Positions 47,401 to 56,194 of a stretch of DNA of 64,000 nt are shown in pieces (positions within the stretch are counted from its first letter, which is position 1; each line of letters opens with the position of its first letter). The position numbers and the translations under genes were made by a program. Under the pieces are notes generated by a model. The model had not been told where the DNA came from, did not search any database, and saw only the letters and a list, made by a program, of their open reading frames with translations. Source of the DNA: Halomonas halmophila (GTDB lineage Bacteria; Pseudomonadota; Gammaproteobacteria; Pseudomonadales; Halomonadaceae); contig NZ_BJOC01000010.1 of NCBI RefSeq assembly GCF_006540005.1, positions 1 through 64,000 of the forward strand. Reading direction: 5' to 3'.

Positions 47401-48501
47401 ATGAGTCTGACGGTATTATCCTCGTCTTCTCGGCGCCATCGGTCGGTCTCCGCTTCTCGGGTGGTGGCCCCGGCTGGCACCCATCGCCTGGCTTGGGGCC
47501 ATGTCAGCGTGCTGCTCGACCGGCGCACCCTGGCGGCCAAGCTGTTGCTGCTGGCCGCCCTGTTGGCGGCCAGCCTGACGTATCTGTGTCTGGGGGAACG
47601 CCATCTGTCGCCCCTGGAAGTGCTGGCCGTCCTGCAGGGCCAAGGTGAAGGTCTAGCCAACTTTCTGGTGGCCGCGCTGCGCCTGCCCCGGCTGGGCGCC
47701 GCCCTGGCGACCGGCGCCGCCTTTGCCCTGGCCGGCTGCCTGATGCAGACCCTGGCGGCCAATCGCTTGGCCACGCCGGGGATCATCGGCATCGACAATG
47801 GTGCCACGGCCTTCGCCGTGGCCTCGGTGGTAGGGCTCGGTGTCGGCATGGCGCCGCCGGCCATGGCGCTGGCCGGGGCGGCCACCGCCACCGTGCTGAC
47901 CTTCGGCCTGGCATTGGGAGGCGGCACCCAGGGGTATCGCTTCATCGTCGCCGGGATCGGTGTGGGGGCGGTCTTCGGTGCCATCACCAATCTGCTGCTG
48001 GCGCGCGTGGCCATCGATGTCGCCAATGCCGCCTATCCCTGGACAGTGGGGTCGTTGAGCGCGCGGCCTGAAGGCGCCGTCCGGCTGCTGGCTCTAGGTC
48101 TGGCACTGGGCTTGCCGGCCGCGCTGGCCTTGAGCCGTTCGCTGCGCCTGATGGGTTTTTCCGAGTCCGTGGCGCGCAGCCTGGGCACGCGGCTCGGGCT
48201 CAGGCGGGTGCAGGTGCTGAGCACCTCGGTGGTGCTGACGGCGCTCGCCGTGGCCGTGGCCGGGCCGGTGGGCATGGTCGGGCTCATCGGCCCGGAGCTG
48301 GCGCGTCATCTGGCCTCGCCACGCCGGGTGCCGGTGCTTGCCTCGGCGTTGGCCGGTGCCCTGATCATGGTGCTCGCCGACCTGGCCGGCCGCCTGATGC
48401 TCGCACCACTGGAGATTCCGGTGGGTATTGTCACCGCCGTCGTGGGCGGTCCCTGGTTGTTGTGGATCCTGATTCGCCCACGCCGTCATGGAGTTGCCTG
48501 A
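47401..48501 (+). CDS. FecCD-family iron-siderophore permease, second subunit
   Basis: 366 residues, with ~45 extra hydrophilic residues before the first helix. FecCD motifs are LRLPRLGAALATGAAFALAG, LMQTLAANRLATPGIIGIDN and GPVGMVGLIGPELARHL. ATG 47401 has AGGAA seven bases upstream; a second in-frame start inside the hydrophilic tail cannot be excluded. Forms the transmembrane pair with the preceding gene. Confidence 0.92.
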   Translation: MSLTVLSSSSRRHRSVSASRVVAPAGTHRLAWGHVSVLLDRRTLAAKLLLLAALLAASLTYLCLGERHLSPLEVLAVLQGQGEGLANFLVAALRLPRLGAALATGAAFALAGCLMQTLAANRLATPGIIGIDNGATAFAVASVVGLGVGMAPPAMALAGAATATVLTFGLALGGGTQGYRFIVAGIGVGAVFGAITNLLLARVAIDVANAAYPWTVGSLSARPEGAVRLLALGLALGLPAALALSRSLRLMGFSESVARSLGTRLGLRRVQVLSTSVVLTALAVAVAGPVGMVGLIGPELARHLASPRRVPVLASALAGALIMVLADLAGRLMLAPLEIPVGIVTAVVGGPWLLWILIRPRRHGVA

Positions 48502-48502
48502 G

Positions 48503-49300
48503 ATGAATGGCATTGTTTCTTGCCTCGAAGCCCGGGACCTGACCCTGGCCCACGACCGCAACCCGGTGGTGGTCGACCTCAACCTGCAACTGCCGGCCGG
48601 GCGGGTCACGGCCATCGTTGGCCCCAACGGTTGTGGCAAGTCGACCCTGCTGGCGGGGTTGGCGCGGCTGCATGCCCCGCAGGGCGGGCAGGTGCTGCTC
48701 GACGGCAGCGCGATCGTGCGGCTGCCGGCGCGCGAGCTGGCCCGGCGACTGGCGCTCCTGCCTCAGGAGGCGAGGGCACCTGAGGGGCTGACCGTCGCCG
48801 AACTGATCGGCTTCGGCCGTCAGCCTCACCAGAGCTGGTTGCAGCAATGGTCGTCGGAAGACCGGCGCATCGTCGATGAGGCCCTGACAGCCGCGGATCT
48901 GCACGCGCTGGCCGAGCGACCGCTGGAATCGCTTTCCGGCGGTCAGCGGCAGCGCGCCTGGATCGCCATGATCATCGCCCAGCAGACCTCGCTGCTGCTG
49001 CTCGATGAACCCACCTCGGCACTCGATCTGGGACACCAGCTGGAGGTCTTCGAGCTGGTCCGCGAGCTGGCCGATCAGGGTCGGACTCTGGCCATGGTGC
49101 TTCACGACCTGCCGATTGCCTGCCGCTACGCCGACCATCTGGTGGCCATGCGTGATGGTCGCATCATCGCCGCGGGGCCGCCCGGCGAGGTGGTGACACG
49201 CGACCTGGTGCGCGAGCTGTATGGCGTGGACTGTAGCCTGCTGCATGACCCCGATAGCGGAGCGCCGATACTCACCGGGATGCGTCGCATCCGCCGCTGA
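48503..49300 (+). CDS. Iron-siderophore ABC transporter ATPase (FecE/FepC type)
   Basis: 265 residues. Walker A VGPNGCGKSTLLAGL (~40), Q-loop ALLPQEARAPEG, signature LSGGQRQRAWIAM (~140), Walker B LLLLDEPTSALD, H-loop VLHDL. This pattern is that of FecE/FepC. ATG 48503 is chosen because GGAG lies nine bases upstream; an ATG at 48488 overlaps the previous gene and lacks a ribosome site. Last gene of the four-gene importer; a strong hairpin follows. Confidence 0.93.
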   Translation: MNGIVSCLEARDLTLAHDRNPVVVDLNLQLPAGRVTAIVGPNGCGKSTLLAGLARLHAPQGGQVLLDGSAIVRLPARELARRLALLPQEARAPEGLTVAELIGFGRQPHQSWLQQWSSEDRRIVDEALTAADLHALAERPLESLSGGQRQRAWIAMIIAQQTSLLLLDEPTSALDLGHQLEVFELVRELADQGRTLAMVLHDLPIACRYADHLVAMRDGRIIAAGPPGEVVTRDLVRELYGVDCSLLHDPDSGAPILTGMRRIRR

Positions 49301-49322
49301 CCGGGCGGCCGGCGGCAATGAA

Positions 49323-49350
49323 CGGGCCCGGCCAGTCATGGCCGGGCCCG
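49323..49350. terminator. Perfect 11-bp GC hairpin between convergent genes
   Basis: CGGGCCCGGCC (49323-49333) pairs with GGCCGGGCCCG (49340-49350) around a 6-base loop. It sits midway between the stop codons of the FecE-like gene and the PRC-barrel gene. There are no T tracts, so it may slow polymerase from both sides rather than act as a classic terminator. Confidence 0.6.
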
Positions 49351-49386
49351 GAATGCCGTCAGGTCGCAGTGGCAAGGGTGACGGGG

Positions 49387-50025
49387 TTACTGAGCGGTGT
49401 CTTGCGCGCTGTCCTGGGTCACGTCGCCGGCCGAGTCGGCTGCTTCTTCGGTGGCACCCGCAGCTTCACCGGCGGCCTCCTGGGTCTGTTCGCCGAACGA
49501 TTCCAGGGCTCCACCGGCCTTGTCGAGCAGGCTGCTGGCCGTGGATTGCGTGGTTTCCCAGGCGCTGCTGGCGCCTTGTTTGGTATTCTTCCACGCCTGC
49601 TGAAGGCTCTGGCGGGCGTTGCTCCACCAGGTGTCGGTGTATTCCGGCTGTTGGCTGACGGCCTCGGCGTCCAGGTCGAGGTGGACGCGGTACTGGATGG
49701 CATCCAGCTTGTCGCCGTTGCGTGTCTCGACGGTGAAGTCATCAACGCCCACGACGTACTGTTTATCGCCCATGTCGAGCAGGTTGCCGGTATCGACCAC
49801 CAGGGCATGGATGCGCATCTCGTCATTCAGCAGCACGTCCTCGACCTCGCCGATGGACTGGCTGTCGTCCGACTTGGCGTAGACGTTGGCATCCAGCAGC
49901 TCGTCGGTGGAGTACAGCCCTTGCGGCGCCGCCATGGCCGTGGCCGAGAGCGTCGCCGTGAACAGCAGGCCGGCACCCAGCAGAGCCGGGCGCAGGGCAG
50001 GGGATAGCGTATTGGGTAGTGTCAT
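49387..50025 (-). CDS. Exported PRC-barrel protein with amphipathic Ala/Glu/Gln-rich tail
   Basis: 212 residues. A signal peptide (~1-33, ending AMA-AP) is followed by a PRC-barrel domain (~38-115, YAKSDDSQSIGEVEDVLLND with VVDTGNLLDMGDKQYVVG). The C-terminal ~90 residues are very hydrophilic and helical, built from Ala, Glu, Gln, Ser and Thr (for example TTQSTASSLLDKAGGALESF), resembling LEA-type desiccation proteins. ATG 50025 has AAGGAG nine bases upstream. Function unknown; periplasmic stress protection is a guess based on the tail. Divergent from the TroABCD-like operon. Confidence 0.75.
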   Translation of the reverse strand: MTLPNTLSPALRPALLGAGLLFTATLSATAMAAPQGLYSTDELLDANVYAKSDDSQSIGEVEDVLLNDEMRIHALVVDTGNLLDMGDKQYVVGVDDFTVETRNGDKLDAIQYRVHLDLDAEAVSQQPEYTDTWWSNARQSLQQAWKNTKQGASSAWETTQSTASSLLDKAGGALESFGEQTQEAAGEAAGATEEAADSAGDVTQDSAQDTAQ

Positions 50026-50046
50026 GCGGGTCTCTCCTTGATCCTT

Positions 50047-50064
50047 GATATCATGGTTGATATC
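50047..50064. promoter_or_regulatory. GATATCA-n4-TGATATC palindrome
   Basis: A perfect 7-bp inverted repeat with a 4-base spacer, just upstream of the PRC-barrel ribosome site and 165 bases before troA. Perfect symmetry and location suggest an operator in the divergent region. It does not match the Fur consensus, and I do not recognise it as an MntR or Zur site. Confidence 0.45.
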
Positions 50065-50160
50065 GGCAATGCCTTGGGCCCCGAAAAAGGTCATGAGTTC
50101 CCGACGAAGCATGGAACGCTGTTATCGACCGGGTTTATCACCTTGATGGAAGATGGCGCT

Positions 50161-50190
50161 TTTACTCGGGAAGAGGGCGAATGCTATACA
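50161..50190 (+). promoter_or_regulatory. Candidate promoter of the troABCD-like operon
   Basis: TTTACT at 50161-50166, 18 bases, TATACA at 50185-50190, about 40 bases before the troA start codon. Confidence 0.4.
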
Positions 50191-50228
50191 TGCACGCTTC
50201 AACTGGCGCGAGACGCTCGGAGGGCAGG

Positions 50229-51215
50229 ATGACAGCTCGATGGATGGCAGGGGCGACCCTGATGGCGGCGACATGCCTGGCGGCTCCCGCCCAGGCACAG
50301 GAGGCGTCGCCCGAACCGATCAATGCCGTGGCCACCACCGGCATGGTGGGCGATATCGTGCAGCAGGTGGGTGGCGAATGTGTCACGGTCACCACTCTCA
50401 TGGGCCCCGGTGTCGACCCGCACCTGTATCGGGCCAGCGCGCGTGACGTCTCGATCTTTCAGGCGGCCGAGATGATCTTCTACTCCGGTTACTCCCTGGA
50501 AGGGCAGCTCGGTGATGTGCTGGAGCGCCTGGGCGAGACCCGGCCGACCATTGGCGTGGCGCCTGCGTCGACCGACGTCGACGAGCTCATCACCACCCAG
50601 GATGAATACGGCCTTGACCCACACCTGTGGATGGACGTCTCACTCTGGTCGCGCATCGTGCCGACCGTGGCGGATGCGCTGAGCCAGCAGCGCCCGGCCT
50701 GCGAGACGCGCTTTCAGGATCATGCCGAGGCCTATGTTGCCCAGCTCGAGGCCCTGCATCAGTGGGTGAAGGAGAGTATCGCCAGCATTCCCGAGCAGCA
50801 GCGTATCCTGGTGACCGCCCACGATGCCTTCAATTATTATGGTCGCGCCTATGGTATCGAGGTAGCCGGCATCCAGGGTCTCAGCACCGCCACCGAAACC
50901 GGCGTGGCCGACATCCGCCGGATGGCCGATGTCGTGGTCGAGCGCGAGGTGCCGGCTGTCTTCGTCGAGAGCACCATCAGCCCACGCACCGTCCAGGCGG
51001 TGATCGAAGCGGCTCGGCAACAGGGGCACGAGGTGTCGATCGGCAGCCAGCTATACTCGGACGCCATGGGTGAGACGGGCACCTTGGATGGCACCTATAT
51101 CGGCATGCTGTACCGCAATACACAGCATATCGTCGAGTCATTGGGCGGCAAGACACCGGCACTGCCCCGGGCCCTGGATGACTGGGCGGCGCGCTGGGGG
51201 ATTTCCTCCTCCTGA
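50229..51215 (+). CDS. Mn/Zn ABC transporter substrate-binding protein, TroA-like
   Basis: 328 residues. Periplasmic cluster A-I metal-binding protein. A signal peptide ends at AQA-QE (~24). Metal ligands appear as GVDPHLY (His), GLDPHLWMD (His), VTAHDAFNYYGRAYG (His) and GSQLYSDAMG (Asp). The VTAHDAF...YGRAYG and LYSDAMG patterns are those of Treponema TroA, which binds zinc and manganese, rather than enteric ZnuA; the His-rich loop of ZnuA is absent. ATG 50229 has GGAGGG four bases upstream. Mn versus Zn cannot be decided from sequence. Confidence 0.9.
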   Translation: MTARWMAGATLMAATCLAAPAQAQEASPEPINAVATTGMVGDIVQQVGGECVTVTTLMGPGVDPHLYRASARDVSIFQAAEMIFYSGYSLEGQLGDVLERLGETRPTIGVAPASTDVDELITTQDEYGLDPHLWMDVSLWSRIVPTVADALSQQRPACETRFQDHAEAYVAQLEALHQWVKESIASIPEQQRILVTAHDAFNYYGRAYGIEVAGIQGLSTATETGVADIRRMADVVVEREVPAVFVESTISPRTVQAVIEAARQQGHEVSIGSQLYSDAMGETGTLDGTYIGMLYRNTQHIVESLGGKTPALPRALDDWAARWGISSS

Positions 51216-51279
51216 CGCCTGCCAGGCACTTCACCGCCATGCGTTATTCCCACGACTCAACCGAGAGGCCGCTTCGATC

Positions 51280-52077
51280 ATGACCACGCCGCTCCATGAA
51301 CCGGATCTTGCCCTGCACGTCGAGGATCTGACCGTCAGCTACCACAGCAAGCCGGTGCTATGGGATATCGACTTCGACGTGCCGCCCGGCGTGATGGCAG
51401 CGATCGTCGGCCCCAATGGTGCCGGCAAGAGTACCCTGATCAAGAGTGTGCTCGGTCTGGTGCCGACGGTCGCCGGTCATGTGACTCTGTTTGGCCGGAC
51501 CTATCGGCGACATCGGCGGCGGGTCGGCTATGTGCCCCAGCGTTCCAGCGTTGACTGGGACTTTCCGACCACTGCCCTCGATGTCGTGACCATGGGCCTC
51601 TATGGCCGACTCGGCTGGATCAGGCGCCCGGGGCGCGGTGAGCGGCGCGAGGCCCTGCAGGCCCTGGAAATGGTCGGCATGCAGGCCTTCGCCGATCGCC
51701 AGATCAGCCAGCTCTCCGGGGGCCAGCAGCAGCGCGTCTTCCTGGCCCGTGCCCTGGTGCAGAAGGCCGATGTCTACTTCCTCGACGAGCCCATGGCCGG
51801 TGTCGATGCCACCACCGAGCGCGCCATCGTGGACATCCTGCGGCGCCTGCGGGATGACGGCAAGACCGTGATCGTCGTCCACCATGACCTGCAGACGGTG
51901 CGCAGCTATTTCGACTGGCTGATGATCCTCAATGTGCGCGTCATCGCCCAGGGCCGCGTCGAGGATGTCTATACCGCCGACAACCTGCGCAGTGCCTACG
52001 GCGGCCAGATTGCCCTGCTCGACGAGACGGCCCTGATGCAGCCTGACACCACCGATGACAAGACGGCGGGGGCCTGA
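51280..52077 (+). CDS. Mn/Zn ABC transporter ATPase, TroB-like
   Basis: 265 residues. Walker A VGPNGAGKSTLIKSV (~43), signature LSGGQQQRVFLARAL (~148), Walker B VYFLDEPMAGVD, H-loop VVHHDLQTVRSYFDW. VPQRSSVDWDFPTTALDVV is the sequence around the Q-loop typical of manganese/zinc importers. GAGAGG lies upstream of ATG 51280. The stop overlaps the next start by one base (TGATG). Confidence 0.93.
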   Translation: MTTPLHEPDLALHVEDLTVSYHSKPVLWDIDFDVPPGVMAAIVGPNGAGKSTLIKSVLGLVPTVAGHVTLFGRTYRRHRRRVGYVPQRSSVDWDFPTTALDVVTMGLYGRLGWIRRPGRGERREALQALEMVGMQAFADRQISQLSGGQQQRVFLARALVQKADVYFLDEPMAGVDATTERAIVDILRRLRDDGKTVIVVHHDLQTVRSYFDWLMILNVRVIAQGRVEDVYTADNLRSAYGGQIALLDETALMQPDTTDDKTAGA

Positions 52078-53222
52078 TGTCGCCGCTCGAACTGATAACC
52101 GACCACACCATCCAGAATGTTGTCATCGGCGCCGCCTTGCTGGGCCTGATCAGCGGCGTGCTGGGCAGCTTTGCGGTATTGCGCAAGCAGAGCCTGCTCG
52201 GCGACACCATGTCCCACGCCGCGCTGCCCGGGGTGTGCATCGGCTTTATGATCGCCGGATCGCGTGAGATGGGCATTCTGTTGCTGGGTGCCCTGACCAC
52301 TGGCGCCCTGGCGGCGCTGGTCATGCTGATGCTGACACGCAACAGTCGCCTCAAGACCGATGCGGCCCTGGGCATCGCCCTGAGCACCTCCTTCGCCTTG
52401 GGCGTAGTGCTGTTGACGCACATCCAGAACCAGAATAATGCCGCCCAGGGCGGGCTGGATGCCTTTCTCTTCGGGCAGGCGGCGGCGACCCTGCGCAGCG
52501 ATCTGTGGATCATGGGCGGCGTCACCCTGGTGGCGCTGGCGCTGGTGATCGCGTTCTGGAAGGAGTTCAAGCTGGTCTCATTCGATCCGCAGTTTGCCGC
52601 TTCGCTTGGCATGCCGGTGATGTGGCTGGAAGTCCTGCTCACGGTTATGATTGCCCTGGCGGTGGTGGTCGGACTGCAGATGGTCGGCGTGGTGCTGATG
52701 GCGGCGATGATCATCGCCCCGGCAGTGGCGGCACGCCAGTGGAGTCACCGGCTGGAAAGCATGGTGATGCTGGCTGCCGTCGTCGGCGTCGCCGGGGGCG
52801 TGTTCGGCGCCTTGCTGAGTGCGCTCTCGCGTGGTCTGGCCACGGGCCCGCTGATCATCCTGAGTGTCTCCAGCGTGGTGATGGTGTCGCTACTGCTGGC
52901 GCCCGGGCGTGGCTTCGTCTGGGAGGGCATTCGCCTCTGGCAGGGACGTCGTCGGCTGCGCTATCAACAGGTGCTGACCACCCTCTATCGGCTCGCCCTG
53001 CACCATGATGACCCGACCTTTCGTTCCGAACAGGGCATGCTCGATACCTATCACGGCCATCGCACGCGAGCGGCCTTGCGTCAGTTGCTGAAGCGCGGCC
53101 TGGTCGAATGGCGTTCGGCTCCGCCGGAGGAGCCGCGGGGTGCCAAGCACTGGGTGCTGACCCCGCGCGGGCGGGACGAAGCCGAGCGCATCCTCGACTC
53201 GCTGGGCAGGGGGGAAAGCTGA
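52077..53222 (+). CDS. Mn/Zn ABC transporter permease with C-terminal winged-helix-like tail (TroC position)
   Basis: 381 residues. The ABC-3 permease core (~1-290, 8-9 helices) shows GSFAVLRKQSLLGDTMSHAA, the ATPase-coupling loop KEFKLVSFDPQFAASLGMP and GLQMVGVVLMAAMIIAP. The last ~90 residues are soluble: RLRYQQVLTTLYRLALHH, then RAALRQLLKRGLVEWRSA and LTPRGRDEAERIL, read like the winged helix of MntR/DtxR or MarR-type regulators. Many such permeases end at ~290 residues, so this is a fusion or extension. Coupled to both neighbours by TGATG. Confidence 0.88.
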   Translation: MSPLELITDHTIQNVVIGAALLGLISGVLGSFAVLRKQSLLGDTMSHAALPGVCIGFMIAGSREMGILLLGALTTGALAALVMLMLTRNSRLKTDAALGIALSTSFALGVVLLTHIQNQNNAAQGGLDAFLFGQAAATLRSDLWIMGGVTLVALALVIAFWKEFKLVSFDPQFAASLGMPVMWLEVLLTVMIALAVVVGLQMVGVVLMAAMIIAPAVAARQWSHRLESMVMLAAVVGVAGGVFGALLSALSRGLATGPLIILSVSSVVMVSLLLAPGRGFVWEGIRLWQGRRRLRYQQVLTTLYRLALHHDDPTFRSEQGMLDTYHGHRTRAALRQLLKRGLVEWRSAPPEEPRGAKHWVLTPRGRDEAERILDSLGRGES

Positions 53223-54379
53223 TGCAGGCTGCGCTGTTCGACAATGCCGCCCTGATGATCATGCTGGTCGGTGCCCTGGTTGGCATCGCCTCGACCCTGG
53301 TGGGCACCTTCCTGGTGCTGCGCGGCGTCAGCATGCTGTCCGACGCCATCGGCCACTCCATCGTCTTCGGCATCGTCATCGTCTGGCTGATCACCCACCA
53401 GCAGAGTGGCCCCGTGCAGATTATCGGCGCGGCCCTCACGGGTTTGCTGACGGTCTTTCTCACCGAGCTGCTGGTCAGCACCCGGCGGGTCAAGAAGGAT
53501 GCCGCCATCGGCCTGGTGTTTCCGGTGCTGTTCTCCGCCGGGGTGCTGTTGATCAACCTCTATGCCCGGGATGTGCATATCGACAGCCATACGGTGCTGC
53601 TCGGCGAGATCGGCTTCGTGTGGCTGGACACCCTGACCCTCGGCGACTATCGCGTTCCCCAGGCGCTGGTGTGGATGGGTACCATGACGCTGATCAATGG
53701 CGCCTTCGTGACGCTCTTCTACAAGGAGCTCAAGATCGCCACCTTCGACGAAGCATTGGCCAAGGCTCTGGGGATGGCCCCGAGCCTGCTGTTCTATGTG
53801 CTTCTGCTGCTGACCAGCGGCACCGCGGTGGCGGCCTTCGACGCCGTGGGGGCGGTGCTGTTCGTCGCCTTCGTCATCGTGCCGCCGGCCACGGGCTACC
53901 TGCTCACCGACCGCCTGTGGATGATGTTCATCCATGGCTCCCTGGTGTCCATCGCCTCCAGCATCTCGGGCTACTGGCTGGCGGTGTTCTGGAATGTCTC
54001 GATCGGCGGCATGATGGCGGTGATGACCGGGGTCTTCCTGCTGCTGGCTTTTCTGCTCGGGCCGCGCTACGGCATGGTCGCCCAGGTACTGCGACGTCGC
54101 GGACAGCGGCGGGTCAACGAAATCCGTACCCTGGCGGTGCACCTCTACAACCACGAGGACGGCCCGGAGCAGTGGGCGGAAAACGTCACCCAGGCACTGC
54201 GCGAACACCTGCTGTGGGACAACGCCAAGGCCAACCGGGTCGTCGCGCGCAGCCGCGAGCAGGGCCTGGTGGAATGCCGCGGCCAGAGCCTGGTGCTCAC
54301 CGAGGCCGGTCGCGACATGGCCCGGGAAATTCTCGAACCGACGCGCAATGGCACGGGGTCGCTGAAGACGGCGACCTGA
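53222..54379 (+). CDS. Mn/Zn ABC transporter permease with C-terminal winged-helix-like tail (TroD position)
   Basis: 385 residues. The ABC-3 permease core (~1-285) has GTFLVLRGVSMLSDAIGHSI, KELKIATFDEALAKALGM and AFDAVGAVLFVAFVIVPPAT. The C-terminal ~95 residues are soluble: RRVNEIRTLAVHLYNHEDG, then LREHLLWDNAKANRVVARSR and LVLTEAGRDMAREIL, again winged-helix-like and parallel in layout to the tail of the preceding permease. The two permeases are different proteins that form a heterodimer. The ATG overlaps the previous stop codon (TGATG). Confidence 0.88.
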   Translation: MQAALFDNAALMIMLVGALVGIASTLVGTFLVLRGVSMLSDAIGHSIVFGIVIVWLITHQQSGPVQIIGAALTGLLTVFLTELLVSTRRVKKDAAIGLVFPVLFSAGVLLINLYARDVHIDSHTVLLGEIGFVWLDTLTLGDYRVPQALVWMGTMTLINGAFVTLFYKELKIATFDEALAKALGMAPSLLFYVLLLLTSGTAVAAFDAVGAVLFVAFVIVPPATGYLLTDRLWMMFIHGSLVSIASSISGYWLAVFWNVSIGGMMAVMTGVFLLLAFLLGPRYGMVAQVLRRRGQRRVNEIRTLAVHLYNHEDGPEQWAENVTQALREHLLWDNAKANRVVARSREQGLVECRGQSLVLTEAGRDMAREILEPTRNGTGSLKTAT

Positions 54380-54398
54380 GCCCCGCTCAAGCCGGGGC
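54380..54398 (+). terminator. Hairpin after the troABCD-like operon
   Basis: GCCCCG (54380-54385) pairs with CGGGGC (54393-54398) over a 7-base loop. The region after it (GTTGCGCTTTCG) has only a short T run, so termination strength is doubtful. Confidence 0.4.
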
Positions 54399-54506
54399 GT
54401 TGCGCTTTCGCGGACCTCGGTGGCGCGCCAGCTGTGTCGGCCGGCGCGTTGACTTGCACGCCTGATGCGCCACAATGCCCCGCCATTTGCCCGTCGAGGA
54501 GCGCCC

Positions 54507-56174
54507 GTGGAACTCTTGCGCGTCGTCTTTCGCCATTATCGCTGGCCGTTCATTGCCGTCATGGCGCTCAGCCTGGCGAGTGCCGGCCTGGGCATCGGTG
54601 TCATCGCCTTCATCAACCGCCGCCTGATCGAGGCTCATGGTGATCCCCTGAGCGTGCTGCCGCAGTTCCTCGGGCTGATCGTGCTGCTGCTGGCCATCAC
54701 CCTGGGGGCGCAGCTGGCGCTGACCACCCTGGGTCACCACTTCGTCTATCGGCTGCGCGGGCATCTGATCAAGCGCATTCTCGACACCGATATCGAGCGT
54801 ATCGAGGCGCTGGGCAGCGCCAATCTGATGGCCAGCCTGTCGAGTGACATTCATCACATCACGGTGGCCTTCGTGCGCCTGCCCGAGCTGGTGCAGGGGG
54901 TCATCCTGACGCTCGGCTCGGCGCTCTATCTGGCCTGGTTGTCGCCCGGCATGCTGGCGGTCACGGCGGTCTGGGTGGCGGTGACGGTGGTGGTCGGCTG
55001 GTTGCTGGTATCGCGGGTCTATCAGCACCTGAGCCGGGTGCGGGCCACCGAGGATCGGCTCTATCAGGACTATGCCTCGGTCATCGAGGGGCGCAAGGAA
55101 CTGGCGCTCAATCGCGACCGGGCACGCCGCCTGTTCGACGAGACCTATACCCGCAATGCGCGGGAGTATCGCCATCACATCATCCGCTCCGATACCTTCC
55201 ACCTGAGTGCGGTCAACTGGTCGAACATCATGATGCTCGGCGCCATCGGCCTGGTGTTCTTCCTGGCCAATGGCCTGGGCTGGGCCAACACCAATGTGGC
55301 GGCGACCTATTCGCTGACGCTGCTGTTTCTGCGCACGCCGCTGATCCAGGCCGTGGGCGCACTGCCCACGCTGCTCGGCGCCCAGGTCGCCTTCGACAAG
55401 CTCGAGAGCCTGGAGCTGGCCGAGTATCGCCAGGCCTTCACCAGTGGCGAGGCGCTGAATCACTGGCAGACGCTGGAGCTGCGCGGCGTGCGCTTTCGTT
55501 ATCCTGCCGCCGAGCAGAGTGAGGGTTTCGAGGTCGGCCCCATCGACCTGACGCTGACGCGTGGCGAACAGGTCTTTCTGATCGGCGGCAACGGCAGCGG
55601 CAAGTCGACCCTGGCGCGCCTGCTGACCGGGCTCTATCAACCCCATGACGGCGAGATCCTGCTCGATGCCGAGGCGCTGACGGCGGAGCAGTGGGAGGCC
55701 TATCGGCGCAGCTTCTCGGCGGTGTTCACCGACTTCCACCTCTTCGACCGGCTGGTCGGCCAGGAGGGTGCCGCGCCCGATCCGGCCCTGGTACAGGACT
55801 GGCTGGAGCGGCTTGGCATGCAGGACAAACTGCAGTTCGACGGCGACCGGGTCACCAATCCCCAGCTCTCCCAGGGGCAGCGCAAGCGTCTGGCGCTATT
55901 GCTGGCGGTCGCCGAGCAACGCGACTTCCTGCTGCTCGACGAGTGGGCCGCCGATCAGGACCCGCAATTCCGCCGAACCTTCTACCAGGCTCTGCTGCCT
56001 CGATTGCGCGAGCTGGGCAAGACGGTGCTGGCGGTCAGCCATGACGACGCCTACTTCGGTCATGCTGACCGCCTGCTGGAGATGCGTGAGGGCAGGCTCA
56101 CCGAATTGACCGGCCAGCAGCGCGAGCAGGCCAGCCGGGACGCCGTGGGGCGACTGGACGACGACACGCCATGA
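54507..56174 (+). CDS. yojI: YojI-type ABC exporter (cyclic peptide/microcin efflux family, GTG start)
   Basis: 555 residues (E. coli YojI 547), similar end to end. Fused membrane domain (~1-320, six helices) and ATPase (~330-555). [20 protein letters not shown] and [20 protein letters not shown] are near-identical to YojI; Walker A is [15 protein letters not shown], the signature [13 protein letters not shown], and Walker [13 protein letters not shown]. The GTG at 54507 has GAGGAG five bases upstream and gives the YojI N-terminus. Relatives (SyrD, PvdE) export cyclic peptides or pyoverdine precursors. E. coli YojI exports microcin J25 with TolC. Its place next to siderophore genes suggests siderophore or peptide export; the substrate is unknown. 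Confidence 0.92.
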   Translation: MELLRVVFRHYRWPFIAVMALSLASAGLGIGVIAFINRRLIEAHGDPLSVLPQFLGLIVLLLAITLGAQLALTTLGHHFVYRLRGHLIKRILDTDIERIEALGSANLMASLSSDIHHITVAFVRLPELVQGVILTLGSALYLAWLSPGMLAVTAVWVAVTVVVGWLLVSRVYQHLSRVRATEDRLYQDYASVIEGRKELALNRDRARRLFDETYTRNAREYRHHIIRSDTFHLSAVNWSNIMMLGAIGLVFFLANGLGWANTNVAATYSLTLLFLRTPLIQAVGALPTLLGAQVAFDKLESLELAEYRQAFTSGEALNHWQTLELRGVRFRYPAAEQSEGFEVGPIDLTLTRGEQVFLIGGNGSGKSTLARLLTGLYQPHDGEILLDAEALTAEQWEAYRRSFSAVFTDFHLFDRLVGQEGAAPDPALVQDWLERLGMQDKLQFDGDRVTNPQLSQGQRKRLALLLAVAEQRDFLLLDEWAADQDPQFRRTFYQALLPRLRELGKTVLAVSHDDAYFGHADRLLEMREGRLTELTGQQREQASRDAVGRLDDDTP

Positions 56175-56194
56175 GTGGCTGACAAGCGGCCAGG

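Noticed and set aside
43360-49300. A siderophore biosynthesis cluster around the catecholate receptor
   Set aside because: Only receptor and ABC uptake genes are present; no NRPS, isochorismate or hydroxamate synthesis genes, so the strain may use siderophores made elsewhere in its genome or by other species.
50229-54379. Zinc-specific ZnuABC assignment
   Set aside because: There are two different permeases, no His-rich loop in the binding protein, and TroA-like ligand motifs, so a TroABCD-like Mn/Zn system fits better.
53081-55739. Long minus-strand frames (464 and 450 codons) opposite the second permease and yojI
   Set aside because: Gln/His/Asp-rich shadows of genes with clear family motifs.
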